Source: Cyclobacteriaceae bacterium (GTDB lineage Bacteria; Bacteroidota; Bacteroidia; Cytophagales; Cyclobacteriaceae). From it: a stretch of DNA of 64,000 bases. Below are positions 7,789-17,224 of the stretch, in pieces (the first letter of the stretch is position 1; every line of letters begins with the position of its first letter). The notes under the pieces were generated by a model. It searched no databases. It was not told the DNA's origin and worked only from the letters and a program-made list of their open reading frames with translations. A program made the position numbers and the translations under genes. The stretch spans positions 1 to 64,000 of the forward strand of contig JANQEU010000079.1 in assembly GCA_028278225.1 (NCBI GenBank). Direction: 5' to 3'.

Positions 7789-8970
7789 TCAGAATTTATC
7801 TATGAATTTTTCAATTCGGCTTAATCCATTTTTTATTTCATCCCACGATTTCACACAAGTAAAGCGGAAATAATCTTTGCCCTGTTCACCGAAAGCCTCC
7901 CCCGGTATGACCGCTACATTTTGATCATCCAAAAGTCCGTTCGCGAAGTCCTCGCTTGAAATATCAATTTCTGAAATATCAACCCACACATAAAATCCCC
8001 CTTCCGGCATATCACATTTCAATCCATCTATTTTGTTTAGGGCATCCGTGCAGAATTGAACCTTGTCCTCCCACTCACGCCTGAATGTCAAAACTTCGTC
8101 TCTTTCAGGTTGACCAAATGCAGCCACTCCACCCGCCTGAGAGATAGAACTGACGCAGGTTATAAGATGCTGTTGAAGTTTGGTCATTTGATTTACCAGA
8201 TCTTCATGAGCATAGTTAAAACCAATGCGCCAACCGCCCATAGAAAAGCTCTTTGTCAGGCTCATTAATGTAACACACAAGTTTTTCATGTCAGGCAGGG
8301 TTGCCATGTTAGTATGTTGTCTGTCTTTCCAGACCGTTCTTTCATAGGGTTCGTCAGTGATAACTGAAAGACTATATTTTCTGGCAACAACCGCAACTTC
8401 TTCCAGATCGTCGTAAGTGTGTACGGTTCCCGTTGGATTGTGGGGAGTGCACAAGATAATCGCCTTTGTCTTATTTGTTATCGCTGCTTCGAGCTGCTCT
8501 CTTCTCCATCTGAAGCCATTCTTTGGCAAAAGGGGAACCGGAACAGGTCTGCCACCGGCATAGTGTATGATTTGCCGGTAACTGACAAAACACGGATCCT
8601 CGACGATAACTTCATCACCCGGATTTAAGAGCGTGAGAAGCGCAATGGTCAATCCCTGTTTACACCCCATGGTTGCAACAATCTCCTTTTCGGGATCAGC
8701 AATGATATTATTTTCCCTGGCAAGTTTTGAAGCACAGGCCTGCCGATATTCCGTTGTACCCCTGGCCATGGTCTGATGAGTTTCTCCACGATTGAGGGCT
8801 GCCACCGCAGCGTCACAAACATATGAAGGTGTATCCTCAAAGGCCCTCCCGGCGGAGAAATCAAAAACAGTTTTACCGCTTTCACGAAGGGTTTTGACCT
8901 TATCCGCGATTTGAACGGTAGATGATTCAACAGAATTGAAAACCCTATCTGAAATGACTGGATGGGACAT
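7789..8970 (-). CDS. PLP-dependent aminotransferase, class I/II
   Basis: A 393-residue fold-type I aminotransferase. Visible residues are N178 (in CTPHNPTG), D206 and Y209 (in TDEPYE), the Schiff-base lysine K240 (in SLTKSFSM), R248 (in GGWRIG) and a C-terminal arginine in YFRFTC that would hold the substrate carboxylate. It transfers an amino group between an amino acid and 2-oxoglutarate in the cytosol; aspartate, aromatic and alanine aminotransferases share this architecture and the exact substrate is not clear. It is the first gene of a set with a DAACS symporter and an exported S41-like protein. Confidence 0.92.
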   Translation of the reverse strand: MSHPVISDRVFNSVESSTVQIADKVKTLRESGKTVFDFSAGRAFEDTPSYVCDAAVAALNRGETHQTMARGTTEYRQACASKLARENNIIADPEKEIVATMGCKQGLTIALLTLLNPGDEVIVEDPCFVSYRQIIHYAGGRPVPVPLLPKNGFRWRREQLEAAITNKTKAIILCTPHNPTGTVHTYDDLEEVAVVARKYSLSVITDEPYERTVWKDRQHTNMATLPDMKNLCVTLMSLTKSFSMGGWRIGFNYAHEDLVNQMTKLQQHLITCVSSISQAGGVAAFGQPERDEVLTFRREWEDKVQFCTDALNKIDGLKCDMPEGGFYVWVDISEIDISSEDFANGLLDDQNVAVIPGEAFGEQGKDYFRFTCVKSWDEIKNGLSRIEKFIDKF

Positions 8971-9127
8971 GGCGAAGGCTGGTAATATGAGTGAAACCGA
9001 CTATCAAAGCATTACAATAAACATAATGAATTCCGATGATCTAAATGAGTTCCCATTGATATATAGTTACTTGTAAATGTCAAATTTTATCATTTCTTTG
9101 ACTGTTAAACAAAATTACCCATAGCCA

Positions 9128-9841
9128 ATGCCTCGTTACCTGCTACTCGTATTAATGACTACTCATTGTCTTTTCCTTGCTGCTCAGGATCTCAAAGGAG
9201 CCTGGCAATGGACCGAAACTGATGATAGCGGAAATACCATAACAGCCGTGGCAATTCTTGCGGATGGATTTCAGTCAGCTGCCAAGTACGACCTCAACAA
9301 TAAAAAATTCATCAGCACCAATGGAGGAACCTGGTCTTACAACGACGGTGTACTGACCGAAACGGTTGAATTTGATACCCGTGATTCTTCCAGGGTAGGA
9401 ACAACGGTAAATTTTGAAGTTGATGTCAGTGAAAATGAAATTATTATCAAAGAATCCGGCAAGAAGTGGACAAGAATTGACGATGGCACTCCGGGGGATC
9501 TTGCAGGGGCCTGGCTTATTTCCGGCCGCAAGGTAGATGGCGAGATCCGCGAACGCAATACAAACCGGCCCAGGAAAACGATGAAAATATTATCCGGCAC
9601 CCGCTTTCAGTGGATTGCCTATAACACGGAAACCAAAAGCTTTATGGGGACTGGCGGCGGAACATACACCACGGCTGATGGGAAATACACGGAGAACATT
9701 GAATTCTTTTCGCGTGACAATAGCCGTGCAGGGGCTTCTTTAGAATTCAACTATGAACTGATAGATGGGAAATGGCATCATTCGGGGAAGAGTAGTAAAG
9801 GGTCTCCCATCTATGAGATATGGTCAATTCGTGAACAATAA
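9128..9841 (+). CDS. Secreted protein with two lipocalin-like repeats
   Basis: A 237-residue protein with a signal peptide ending near AAQ (residues 1-20). The mature part is two copies of one domain: D-L-x-GAW opens each (about 21 and 129), and GGTWSYNDGVLTETVEF-TRDSSR-G (about 63-90) matches GGTYTTADGKYTENIEFFSRDNSRAG (about 178-203). The pattern fits the lipocalin-like or membrane/secreted-protein families common in Bacteroidota, whose ligands are unknown. Function cannot be assigned. Confidence 0.75.
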   Translation: MPRYLLLVLMTTHCLFLAAQDLKGAWQWTETDDSGNTITAVAILADGFQSAAKYDLNNKKFISTNGGTWSYNDGVLTETVEFDTRDSSRVGTTVNFEVDVSENEIIIKESGKKWTRIDDGTPGDLAGAWLISGRKVDGEIRERNTNRPRKTMKILSGTRFQWIAYNTETKSFMGTGGGTYTTADGKYTENIEFFSRDNSRAGASLEFNYELIDGKWHHSGKSSKGSPIYEIWSIREQ

Positions 9842-9903
9842 ATAAATGCCATAAGGGAACAACATCTCTGCCCTTGTTATACATCCGAACGGATCAACCC
9901 CCC

Positions 9904-10866
9904 ATGAAACACTTAGTATACCTAATACTCCCTGTATTATTAATTTCCTGCAGCAAGGATGACGAAATTGCAATCCCGACATATCTTGAATTCCAGGAAT
10001 TGACGACCATTGAAGGACAAAATCTGAGCATTGCTTCGGGATTTCTGGGCTCGGAAGAGCATAACAGTTTATTCATTGCCTTGAGAGAAAATAATCCCGA
10101 TTCCGATATCGAGAATTCCGAAAGAGTTGTAAGGTATGATTTGCAAACAGGTAAACAGCATTCCGTCTACTTTGATCAAACTGATTTCGTCACAAAACAG
10201 CTTCACATTATTGAAGATGAATTGGTTGTAGTAGGTGGTCAGTTCATAAATACGTACCCTATTTCACTGGATCGGGAGCCCCGAAGTGTTGCACATGGAA
10301 AGGCACTATCCAGATTTGGATCAGTGGATTACAAAGGCAAAATCTACATTTGGGGCGGTGACCTCCTTGGACTGGATTCCGATATCATCTACGAATGGGA
10401 TAATAGTACCAACGAATTGGAATGGTATGGATTTCTGCCCACGCCAAAAACCTGGGCACACGGGGAAGTTGTTGGTGACTGGCTGTACATTTTCGGCGGG
10501 CAGGAAGAATTTTCTCAGACACCTCCAAACGACATCATATACATTTTTGACATCCCGGATACTGTTGTTGCCACCATGCATCTACCAAGGGCGGTGAATC
10601 GAACATGGACCGCCAGACATGATGAGCTCATATATGTGGGCGGACACGTAAATGATAATGAATTCGATGCTGCCGACAACAATATTTTCTTTGGTGTGTT
10701 CAATACCAGGGAACTTTCGTTTAAAGAGGTGGACATTTCTTTGAGCGATGCAGGGCTCAATACCATTTACCAAATGACAACTATAGGCAAACAGATGTTT
10801 GTTTTGTATGGGGTTCAGGAGGATGTGACCACCACATTCAAAATAATGGTTGCTAATCTTCCTTGA
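9904..10866 (+). CDS. Kelch-repeat lipoprotein
   Basis: A 320-residue protein from the ATG at 9904, chosen because it gives a lipoprotein signal peptide with lipobox LISC (MKHLVYLILPVLLISC); an in-frame ATG at 9874 only adds ten residues. Repeated blocks such as YKGKIYIWGGD, VGDWLYIFGGQ and HDELIYVGGH are kelch motifs of a beta-propeller. It is probably anchored to a membrane facing the periplasm or outside. Kelch propellers bind proteins or sugars; no catalytic signature is seen. Confidence 0.8.
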   Translation: MKHLVYLILPVLLISCSKDDEIAIPTYLEFQELTTIEGQNLSIASGFLGSEEHNSLFIALRENNPDSDIENSERVVRYDLQTGKQHSVYFDQTDFVTKQLHIIEDELVVVGGQFINTYPISLDREPRSVAHGKALSRFGSVDYKGKIYIWGGDLLGLDSDIIYEWDNSTNELEWYGFLPTPKTWAHGEVVGDWLYIFGGQEEFSQTPPNDIIYIFDIPDTVVATMHLPRAVNRTWTARHDELIYVGGHVNDNEFDAADNNIFFGVFNTRELSFKEVDISLSDAGLNTIYQMTTIGKQMFVLYGVQEDVTTTFKIMVANLP

Positions 10867-10971
10867 CAACCACAACTTTCCTGTTTGTCACTTATTTATT
10901 CCACTTCAATTCCATCTATTTTATAGGCTGATAACCAGTTGCTAAGTTTATCCTATCAACCAGTTGTACAA

Positions 10972-11157
10972 ATGAAAAATTTAGCAAAAATCATCCTGAT
11001 GGCACTAGTTGCTATAGCAATTCAGTCATGTTCGGTGGTAGACAAATTACCCCAACCCACCATAGCTGAATACTATAAGAAGGGAACCAGCAAATGTGTT
11101 TTTGAGAAGGAAGGGAAAAGACTCAATTCCAGGTACGTCTGGAACCATGGAAACTAA
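10972..11157 (+). CDS. Small putative lipoprotein
   Basis: A 61-residue product from the ATG at 10972, with a lipoprotein signal peptide (MKNLAKIILMALVAIAIQSC) and a 40-residue mature part containing one further cysteine. An in-frame ATG at 10939 would add 11 residues in front of the signal and is less likely. No family recognised. The signal peptide is the main support that the gene is real. Confidence 0.55.
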   Translation: MKNLAKIILMALVAIAIQSCSVVDKLPQPTIAEYYKKGTSKCVFEKEGKRLNSRYVWNHGN

Positions 11158-11202
11158 GAGCAGGTACCTTTTTTCTATATGGCCTTGGGATCTATTCAGA
11201 CA

Positions 11203-11688
11203 CTAAATTTCAATCCCTTTCAAAACCAGGTAAACCATTAGTTTGTTTCTTTGGTTCTCATTAACACTCAGGAAATCGGTAATTCTTGCATGCACATCCT
11301 GATCATACCTTCCCATCTCCAGCGAGGTTTGCAAGCAGTCAAATGAGTAATCGATTTCATTGATTATGGCAGACTTATTATGGAGATTTCTCATTTTCTG
11401 ACTTGCGTAGCCCGTATTCAAAGAATTATGCAGTTGCTCCAGTTTCCGGATCATGTGGCCCGCTTCTCCTGCAAATGATTTCATTTCTTCATTTGGCCGG
11501 AAGGTATAATGGGATTCCGGCATAGCCATCAGAAGATCTACACTACTGTCACCGGCACGCTTGATACCGGTCTTCAAAAGCTCCAGCTGACTGGAGGTTT
11601 CCATATTTTCATGAGCTACTTTAAATGAAAAAATGGAAACGACGACCAGGACTATCAGGGCTATGTATGGGAGATTTATTTTCTGCAT
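11203..11688 (-). CDS. Membrane-anchored DinB-like protein
   Basis: A 161-residue protein from the ATG at 11688; a longer reading starts with GTG at 11706. An N-terminal transmembrane segment or uncleaved signal (NLPYIALIVLVVVSIFSF) precedes a four-helix DinB-like domain recognised by PESHYTFRPNEEMKSFAGEAGHM (about 52-74), close to the common DinB pattern of P-x-x-x-Y-x-F-x-P-x-x-x-x-R-S-F. The classical metal-binding histidine triad is incomplete here. Function unknown. Confidence 0.65.
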   Translation of the reverse strand: MQKINLPYIALIVLVVVSIFSFKVAHENMETSSQLELLKTGIKRAGDSSVDLLMAMPESHYTFRPNEEMKSFAGEAGHMIRKLEQLHNSLNTGYASQKMRNLHNKSAIINEIDYSFDCLQTSLEMGRYDQDVHARITDFLSVNENQRNKLMVYLVLKGIEI

Positions 11689-11735
11689 GTATTTAAAACT
11701 ATTCACAAAAATGAAACCCTGATATATTGTATAAA

Positions 11736-11765
11736 AAAGCGATCCGCCCGCTGGCGGATCGCTTT
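11736..11765 (-). terminator. Rho-independent terminator after the zinc-ribbon membrane protein
   Basis: A perfect 13-bp stem (11736-11748 with 11753-11765) closed by a four-base loop, GC-rich in the middle (gcgatccgcc arms), followed on the minus strand by a run of T (complement of the a-run at 11733-11738). It lies 25 bp beyond the stop of the minus-strand gene at 11791-12531 and before the DinB-like gene. Confidence 0.9.
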
Positions 11766-11790
11766 AAGTCTTCTCTAAACAGTGCTTTTA

Positions 11791-12531
11791 TTATACTTGT
11801 TCCAGTTGCCTTTTTTCGCTCCAGCTAGGAATTCGCGCCTCTTTTACCTCTACCCATCCGCAGTAGGTGCATTTGTAATTTCTCTCCATTTTTCCATCCG
11901 TAACCTCGGTAGGCTCGATGACAACTTCTTCACTACGCTCCTTCAGTGTCCTGAAGTTACAATTCGGACAAACTAATGCATGCTCTGTAATGTCATATTT
12001 TTGAATCACTTTTTCGCCGGAGGTATCGTCTATCCAAACGTCAAAATCCGCTTCCATGGCCTCTTCCAATGCGAGCATCTCATCTGTCATATGCTCATCC
12101 TCCTCCAATTCGTTCAACAATCTCATGGGTTTCCCTGCCGAGGACTTCATAGTCTTGAATCGAATTTTCTTCAACCTTTTCTCCAAAATGAACGGGTAGT
12201 AATATTTCAGGTAAGCAGAAAAGCCATAACCGATCACAAATGATATCATGAAGGAAATGAATGCCACGAATATGTACTGATACATTTGTGCAAGGCCCAA
12301 AAGGCCTGAAACCAAATTAAATGCAAAAAAGAAAATGGCAAAAGAGAAAATAGTTGTTGACCTTCTTAAGTAACTGGCTTCTTTCGCACTGGCAAATTTA
12401 TATTTGGAGGATCGATCCCTTAAGGACTGCAATCTTACTATATAAGTAAGCTGAACAAGGATTGCAACTCCGGTCAGGGCCAGGCCTCCGAATTTCGTGA
12501 TTTGAAACCAAACATCAGCGAGTGTATTCAT
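11791..12531 (-). CDS. Membrane protein with C-terminal zinc ribbon
   Basis: A 246-residue protein with three to four transmembrane helices in the N-terminal half (about residues 12-30, 58-80 and 84-108). A charged, acidic middle (LNELEEDEHMTDEMLALEEAMEADFD, about 138-163) leads to a zinc ribbon made of CPNC (about 188-191) and CTYC (about 223-226). The termini fit a soluble cytosolic tail on a membrane anchor. No family is recognised and the role is unknown. A strong terminator follows. Confidence 0.8.
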   Translation of the reverse strand: MNTLADVWFQITKFGGLALTGVAILVQLTYIVRLQSLRDRSSKYKFASAKEASYLRRSTTIFSFAIFFFAFNLVSGLLGLAQMYQYIFVAFISFMISFVIGYGFSAYLKYYYPFILEKRLKKIRFKTMKSSAGKPMRLLNELEEDEHMTDEMLALEEAMEADFDVWIDDTSGEKVIQKYDITEHALVCPNCNFRTLKERSEEVVIEPTEVTDGKMERNYKCTYCGWVEVKEARIPSWSEKRQLEQV

Positions 12532-12688
12532 TATCAGTTAGTTGATTGTGGTTCTAATAATCTTTACGTTCAAAAGTTAGGAATATTTTGTTAAAATCCG
12601 AAATAGATCATTACACTATATTAATGATAAACATCATAATTCCAATAAAGAATCTCCATACAAGTTTAAAACTTTAGTAGGTTTGAGC

Positions 12689-13450
12689 ATGCAGATATTA
12701 GGTATAGATGTCGGAGGGACAGGAATTAAGGGGGCTATTGTTGACACCATTACGGGTGAACTCCTGACAACCAGACATCGTATTGAGACTCCAAAACCCG
12801 CGACACCACAGGCAGTCATCGGGACAATAGTTGCGCTTACTGAAGAGTTTGGTTGGAAAGAGACCATTGGTTGTGGATTCCCCGCCGCAGTGAGACATGA
12901 TGTGGTTATGACTGCCTCCAATATTGACAAATCATGGATAGGTCTGAATGCAGGACAAGAGATCATGAAGGCCTCCGGTTGTAAAACCCACCTGGTCAAT
13001 GACGCCGATGCAGCAGGGTATGCAGAGATGAATTTTGGAGCGGGATACGATAATACAGGGACTGTTATTGTAGTTGCAGTTGGAACCGGTATCGGCACCT
13101 CTGTATTCACTGAAGGAATACTATATCCCAATTCCGAGCTTGGATTTATCAGAGTGAAGGGAATGGCCGGGGAACACTACGCTTCCAACGCCGTCAGGGC
13201 AAAGGAGGAACTGAGCTGGAAAGAATGGGGAAAGCGGATAAACAGGTACCTGTCCAGGCTGGAGGAACTGCTTTGGCCTGATCTCTTTATTTTGGGAGGT
13301 GGCGTTAGTAAAAAATTTGACAACTTTAAACAGTACCTTGAACTTGAAGCGCCGATAGTTCCGGCCAAAATGCTGAACAATGCGGGAATAGTGGGGGCCG
13401 CTTTAGCCGCAAAACATGAGTTTTTTACAGATCATCACCACTCGGTGTGA
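12689..13450 (+). CDS. ppgK: Polyphosphate glucokinase (ROK family)
   Basis: A 253-residue ROK-family sugar kinase from the ATG at 12689; the longer frame starts with TTG at 12683. It phosphorylates glucose to glucose-6-phosphate using polyphosphate (and often ATP). Visible marks are the phosphate loop DVGGTGIKG near residues 6-14, the VNDADAAG catalytic-base block near 109-116, [10 protein letters not shown], and the PPGK-type tail with [36 protein letters not shown]. The zinc-binding CXCGXXGC motif of other ROK proteins is absent, as is normal in PPGK. It sits next to gnd, zwf and pgl, which use its product. Its 3' end overlaps the convergent gnd by 16 bp. Confidence 0.92.
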   Translation: MQILGIDVGGTGIKGAIVDTITGELLTTRHRIETPKPATPQAVIGTIVALTEEFGWKETIGCGFPAAVRHDVVMTASNIDKSWIGLNAGQEIMKASGCKTHLVNDADAAGYAEMNFGAGYDNTGTVIVVAVGTGIGTSVFTEGILYPNSELGFIRVKGMAGEHYASNAVRAKEELSWKEWGKRINRYLSRLEELLWPDLFILGGGVSKKFDNFKQYLELEAPIVPAKMLNNAGIVGAALAAKHEFFTDHHHSV

Positions 13451-14832
13451 AAAATACCCTCCTTGTCAATTCTTTCGTATGTGTGAGACCCGAAATGATC
13501 TCTCTGCGCCTGGATGAGATTGAGAGGTAATCGTCCGGAAACAAAGGAATCAAAATAATTAAGACTTGCGCTCAGTGACATGGACGGGATCCCTTTCTCA
13601 ATTGCATATAATACAACTTTTCTGGCCGATTGCTCGCACGCTTTGATCTTATTACTGAATGACCCATCCAGCAGTAAACTGGTCAGTTCAGGGTTATTAT
13701 CGTAGGCCTGTCGCATATCCTCCAGTAATGCCGCACGAATAATGCACCCTCCTCTCCAGATCTTTGATATTTTCTCCATGTCAAGGTTATAATCATATTC
13801 AATGGATGCAGCGGCTAACTGCGACATGCCCTGGCTGTAAGTAACGATAAACGCAAAATAAAGTGCATTTTCCAGATCACTGATGGATAACTCGGATGCT
13901 CCGTTGCTTTCAGTTTTCGGATATATTTTTTCCGCTTCTATCCGTTGACTTTTCATTGCAGATATCTCCCTCATGGAAACAGCAGTGTCAATGGAAGGGA
14001 TCGGGATACCCAGATCCATGGCATTCTGAGAGGTCCATTTGCCGGTTCCTTTCTGTTTGGCCCTATCCAGTATCATGTCCACTAATTCAGCATTGGATTC
14101 CCCATCTTTCACTTTAAATATTTCTGCAGTGATCTCAATAAGGAAGGACTGCAGTTTGCCTTTATTCCAGTCATCGAAAGTGTCGCTCAGTACGCGATTG
14201 GAGATGCCCATTCCCCTGTGCATGATGTCGTAGATTTCAGATATCAGTTGCATCAGTCCGTACTCTATGCCATTATGGATCATTTTTACATAGTTACCCG
14301 CTGATCTGTCTCCCATATAATCAACACAGGGAGATCCATCCACTTTTGCAGCGGCAGCTTCAAAAATGGGTTTTATGAGTTCATAGGCTTTCCTGTCACC
14401 GCCTGGCATGATACTGGGGCCAAATCTCGCCCCCTTCGCTCCTCCGGATACACCCGCTCCAAAATAATAGACTCCTTTTTCATGTAAATATTTTTCCCTC
14501 CGGTCAGTATCTTCAAAATAGGAATTTCCACCATCGATCAGGACATCCCCCTCCTCCAGCAAGGGCAAAAGCTGTTCGATCATGGAATCTACCGGATCGC
14601 CTGCCGGTACCATCATCATGATCTTCCTTGGCTGTGATAACCTGGCAATAAAATCTTCCTTGCCGATTGTTCCATCTATATCAACCCCTTTACCCTCCTC
14701 TTTTAATAGCTTTACCTTTTCTTCACTGCTCGTCAAGCCCAGCGCTGAAAAACCTGAGTCGGCTATATTTAAAATCAGATTTCTGCCCATCACACCTAAG
14801 CCGATCAATCCAAAATCATACTGTTTTGCCAT
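13435..14832 (-). CDS. gnd: 6-phosphogluconate dehydrogenase, decarboxylating
   Basis: A 465-residue cytosolic enzyme converting 6-phosphogluconate to ribulose-5-phosphate and CO2 with NADP+. The dinucleotide-binding motif GLGVMGRNL is at residues 11-19, the [21 protein letters not shown] substrate loop near 126-146, and the catalytic [10 protein letters not shown] near 184-193. The length matches the long, homodimeric type. It is divergent from zwf with a 110-bp shared promoter region and convergent with ppgK. Confidence 0.97.
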   Translation of the reverse strand: MAKQYDFGLIGLGVMGRNLILNIADSGFSALGLTSSEEKVKLLKEEGKGVDIDGTIGKEDFIARLSQPRKIMMMVPAGDPVDSMIEQLLPLLEEGDVLIDGGNSYFEDTDRREKYLHEKGVYYFGAGVSGGAKGARFGPSIMPGGDRKAYELIKPIFEAAAAKVDGSPCVDYMGDRSAGNYVKMIHNGIEYGLMQLISEIYDIMHRGMGISNRVLSDTFDDWNKGKLQSFLIEITAEIFKVKDGESNAELVDMILDRAKQKGTGKWTSQNAMDLGIPIPSIDTAVSMREISAMKSQRIEAEKIYPKTESNGASELSISDLENALYFAFIVTYSQGMSQLAAASIEYDYNLDMEKISKIWRGGCIIRAALLEDMRQAYDNNPELTSLLLDGSFSNKIKACEQSARKVVLYAIEKGIPSMSLSASLNYFDSFVSGRLPLNLIQAQRDHFGSHTYERIDKEGIFHTEW

Positions 14833-14942
14833 AGTTATTTTTGTTCAAACGAAAATATTCTTTACGTAACAGGGATAGAAGAACACGAATTTGAAATATA
14901 TTCCGATGAATTAAAACAGGTTATTAGAAAATAATAGTTGCG

Positions 14943-16463
14943 ATGGCGATCATTGATGATCAAATTCTGGTAATATTCGGAGCTTCAGGTGATCTTACCG
15001 AAAGAAAGCTGATACCTGCTGTTCATAATCTGTATTGCCGCAATTATCTCCCCGGACATTATGCTATTATCGGAATTGGCCGCTCTCAGTTAGATGATAA
15101 ATCTTTCAGGAAAAAGGTGATCCTGGAAAATGAAAATCTTAGGAACAGATCGAGTAAAAAGCAAATAGAGGAATTTGCCTCCCTGGTTTACTATCAATCC
15201 CTTGAAACATCGGATCCTAAGTCATACAGGAAGCTGACCGAAAAACTGGATTCCATTTACAAGGATTATTCAGGAAATCGAAACGTGATCTTCTACCTGT
15301 CAACACCACCAAAGCTATACGGAACGATCGCCGAAAACATTGCGAGGCTAGGGCTAAATAATGAAGATAACGGCTGGAAAAGACTGGTCGTGGAAAAGCC
15401 CTTTGGATACGATCTCACCTCGGCACGTGCTCTAAATCAACAACTTCTGGATTATTTCTTCGAGGATCAGATATTCAGAATAGACCATTACCTCGGTAAA
15501 GAAACCGTTCAAAACCTGATGGTTACCCGCTTTGCCAACAGTATTTTCGAACCTCTTTGGAATCGCAATTATATCCACAGGGTGGAGATCACATCTGCCG
15601 AAAGTGTTGGCGTCGAAAAGAGAGGTGGCTATTACGACGGCGCCGGAGCGCTGAGGGATATGGTTCAAAACCACCTGCTTCAGCTTGTTTCTCTCGTGGC
15701 AATGGAACCTCCCTCAAAAATCGAAGCTGATGCCATCCGGAATGAAAAGGTAAAAATATTCCAGTCTCTTCGCCCGTTGAGTGAGGATGATGTAGCGTCC
15801 AATGTTATCCGGGGGCAGTATATGGCTTCAAAGATCCGCGGAGAGAGCGTCAGGGGATACCGGGAAGAACCAGGTGTGGAGCCCGAATCCAGAACGGAAA
15901 CCTATGTGGCCCTGAAATTCTTCATTGATAACTGGAGGTGGGGAGATGTTCCCTTTTACATCCGTTCCGGAAAACGATTACCGACCAGGGTTTCCGAAGT
16001 GGTGATCCACTTCAAACCTAATCATCATCACCTGTTCCGCCGGTCGCGGCTTCTCAACAATCAGAACATGCTGATCTTCAGAATTCAACCTAACGAGGGA
16101 GTCCTTTTGAAGTTTGGACTAAAGGTTCCGGGGTCGGGTTTCAACACGGAGACAGTCAATATGGATTTTCAATACAACGAGCTGACCGATAAATATGTGC
16201 CGGACGCATACGAAAGACTTATCCTGGACTGTATGCAGGGAGATGCCACGCTTTATGCCCGGGGAGATAGTGTTGAAGCCGCGTGGGAGTTCATCGACCC
16301 CATCCTTCGAACCTGGGAAAAGAATCAATCACTTTCTATTTTTGGTTATCCGGCAGGCACATGGGGCCCTGAACACGCGGACGACTTAATCGAGGGAGAA
16401 AACATGATCTGGAGGCAGCCCTCAAAGAACCTAACGGATGATGGAAATTATTGTGAATTATGA
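14943..16463 (+). CDS. zwf: Glucose-6-phosphate 1-dehydrogenase
   Basis: A 506-residue enzyme oxidising glucose-6-phosphate to 6-phosphogluconolactone with NAD(P)+. The coenzyme motif GASGDLTERKLIPA lies at 13-26 and the substrate/catalytic motif RIDHYLGKE near 179-187. Length is typical. The stop overlaps the start of pgl in ATGA, so the two are translationally coupled. Together with gnd on the opposite side it supplies the oxidative pentose phosphate pathway. Confidence 0.97.
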   Translation: MAIIDDQILVIFGASGDLTERKLIPAVHNLYCRNYLPGHYAIIGIGRSQLDDKSFRKKVILENENLRNRSSKKQIEEFASLVYYQSLETSDPKSYRKLTEKLDSIYKDYSGNRNVIFYLSTPPKLYGTIAENIARLGLNNEDNGWKRLVVEKPFGYDLTSARALNQQLLDYFFEDQIFRIDHYLGKETVQNLMVTRFANSIFEPLWNRNYIHRVEITSAESVGVEKRGGYYDGAGALRDMVQNHLLQLVSLVAMEPPSKIEADAIRNEKVKIFQSLRPLSEDDVASNVIRGQYMASKIRGESVRGYREEPGVEPESRTETYVALKFFIDNWRWGDVPFYIRSGKRLPTRVSEVVIHFKPNHHHLFRRSRLLNNQNMLIFRIQPNEGVLLKFGLKVPGSGFNTETVNMDFQYNELTDKYVPDAYERLILDCMQGDATLYARGDSVEAAWEFIDPILRTWEKNQSLSIFGYPAGTWGPEHADDLIEGENMIWRQPSKNLTDDGNYCEL

Positions 16464-17185
16464 GTCATAGAGAAAATAGGGTGTATTCAGACCAGGAGGC
16501 AGTTGCAAATGCATTTGCCTCGTTTATGAAGGAAGTGGTGAACAGCAGTGATCACTCGGTTTCTATCGCACTTTCCGGGGGTTCTACTCCGAAAGTATTA
16601 TTTGGGTTGTTGGCAAACAACTACAAGGACGATATGGATTGGGTTAAGATCCAGTTTTTTTGGGGAGATGAACGTTGTGTTCCTACTTCACATGAAGAAA
16701 GTAATTATCGTATGACCCGTGAATACCTGCTGGATCACATTTTTGTTCCTCAGCGCAATATTCATCGAATCCATGGAGAAGAAAATCCCGATAACGAAGC
16801 ACTCAGATATGGCAGGCATATTCAAACTACGGTAGCTAACCGGGACGGATATCCCCAATTTGATCTCATTATTCTGGGAATGGGAGATGACGGACACACG
16901 GCTTCGATCTTCCCTGACCAAATGGAGTTACTAAGCTCCGATGACGTCTGTCGGGTCGCAACACATCCTGAATCAGGACAAAAACGAATTACCCTGACCG
17001 GAAAAGTTATTAACAATGCCAAAAATGTGGCCTTTCTGGTAACGGGAGAAAACAAAAAAGATATGGTTAAGATGATCCTGGGAAATCACCCTGAAGCTTC
17101 CGGGTATCCGGCCTCACATATCAGACCGGTTGGAAATCTTTTTTGGTACCTCGATGAAAGTGCGGCCGGCGATTTCAGACCATAA
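16460..17185 (+). CDS. pgl: 6-phosphogluconolactonase
   Basis: A 241-residue protein of the DevB/NagB-like lactonase family that hydrolyses 6-phosphogluconolactone to 6-phosphogluconate. The N-terminal SIALSGGSTPKVLFGLL (about 33-49), WGDERCVPTSHEESNYRM (about 69-86) and LGMGDDGHTASIFP (about 140-153) blocks are diagnostic. It overlaps zwf by four bases, the common arrangement for this pathway. Confidence 0.95.
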   Translation: MSHRENRVYSDQEAVANAFASFMKEVVNSSDHSVSIALSGGSTPKVLFGLLANNYKDDMDWVKIQFFWGDERCVPTSHEESNYRMTREYLLDHIFVPQRNIHRIHGEENPDNEALRYGRHIQTTVANRDGYPQFDLIILGMGDDGHTASIFPDQMELLSSDDVCRVATHPESGQKRITLTGKVINNAKNVAFLVTGENKKDMVKMILGNHPEASGYPASHIRPVGNLFWYLDESAAGDFRP

Positions 17186-17224
17186 TTCACTATCTCTATT
17201 GACAAAATGTGACCTGGAAAATCA

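Noticed and set aside
713-8970. Secondary-metabolite gene cluster
   Set aside because: An oxygenase, dehydrogenase, aminotransferase and transporters are present but no NRPS, PKS, RiPP, terpene or other core synthase.
12634-13131. 165-residue minus-strand frame over ppgK
   Set aside because: It is a shadow of the well-supported polyphosphate glucokinase gene, with proline- and valine-rich low-complexity content.
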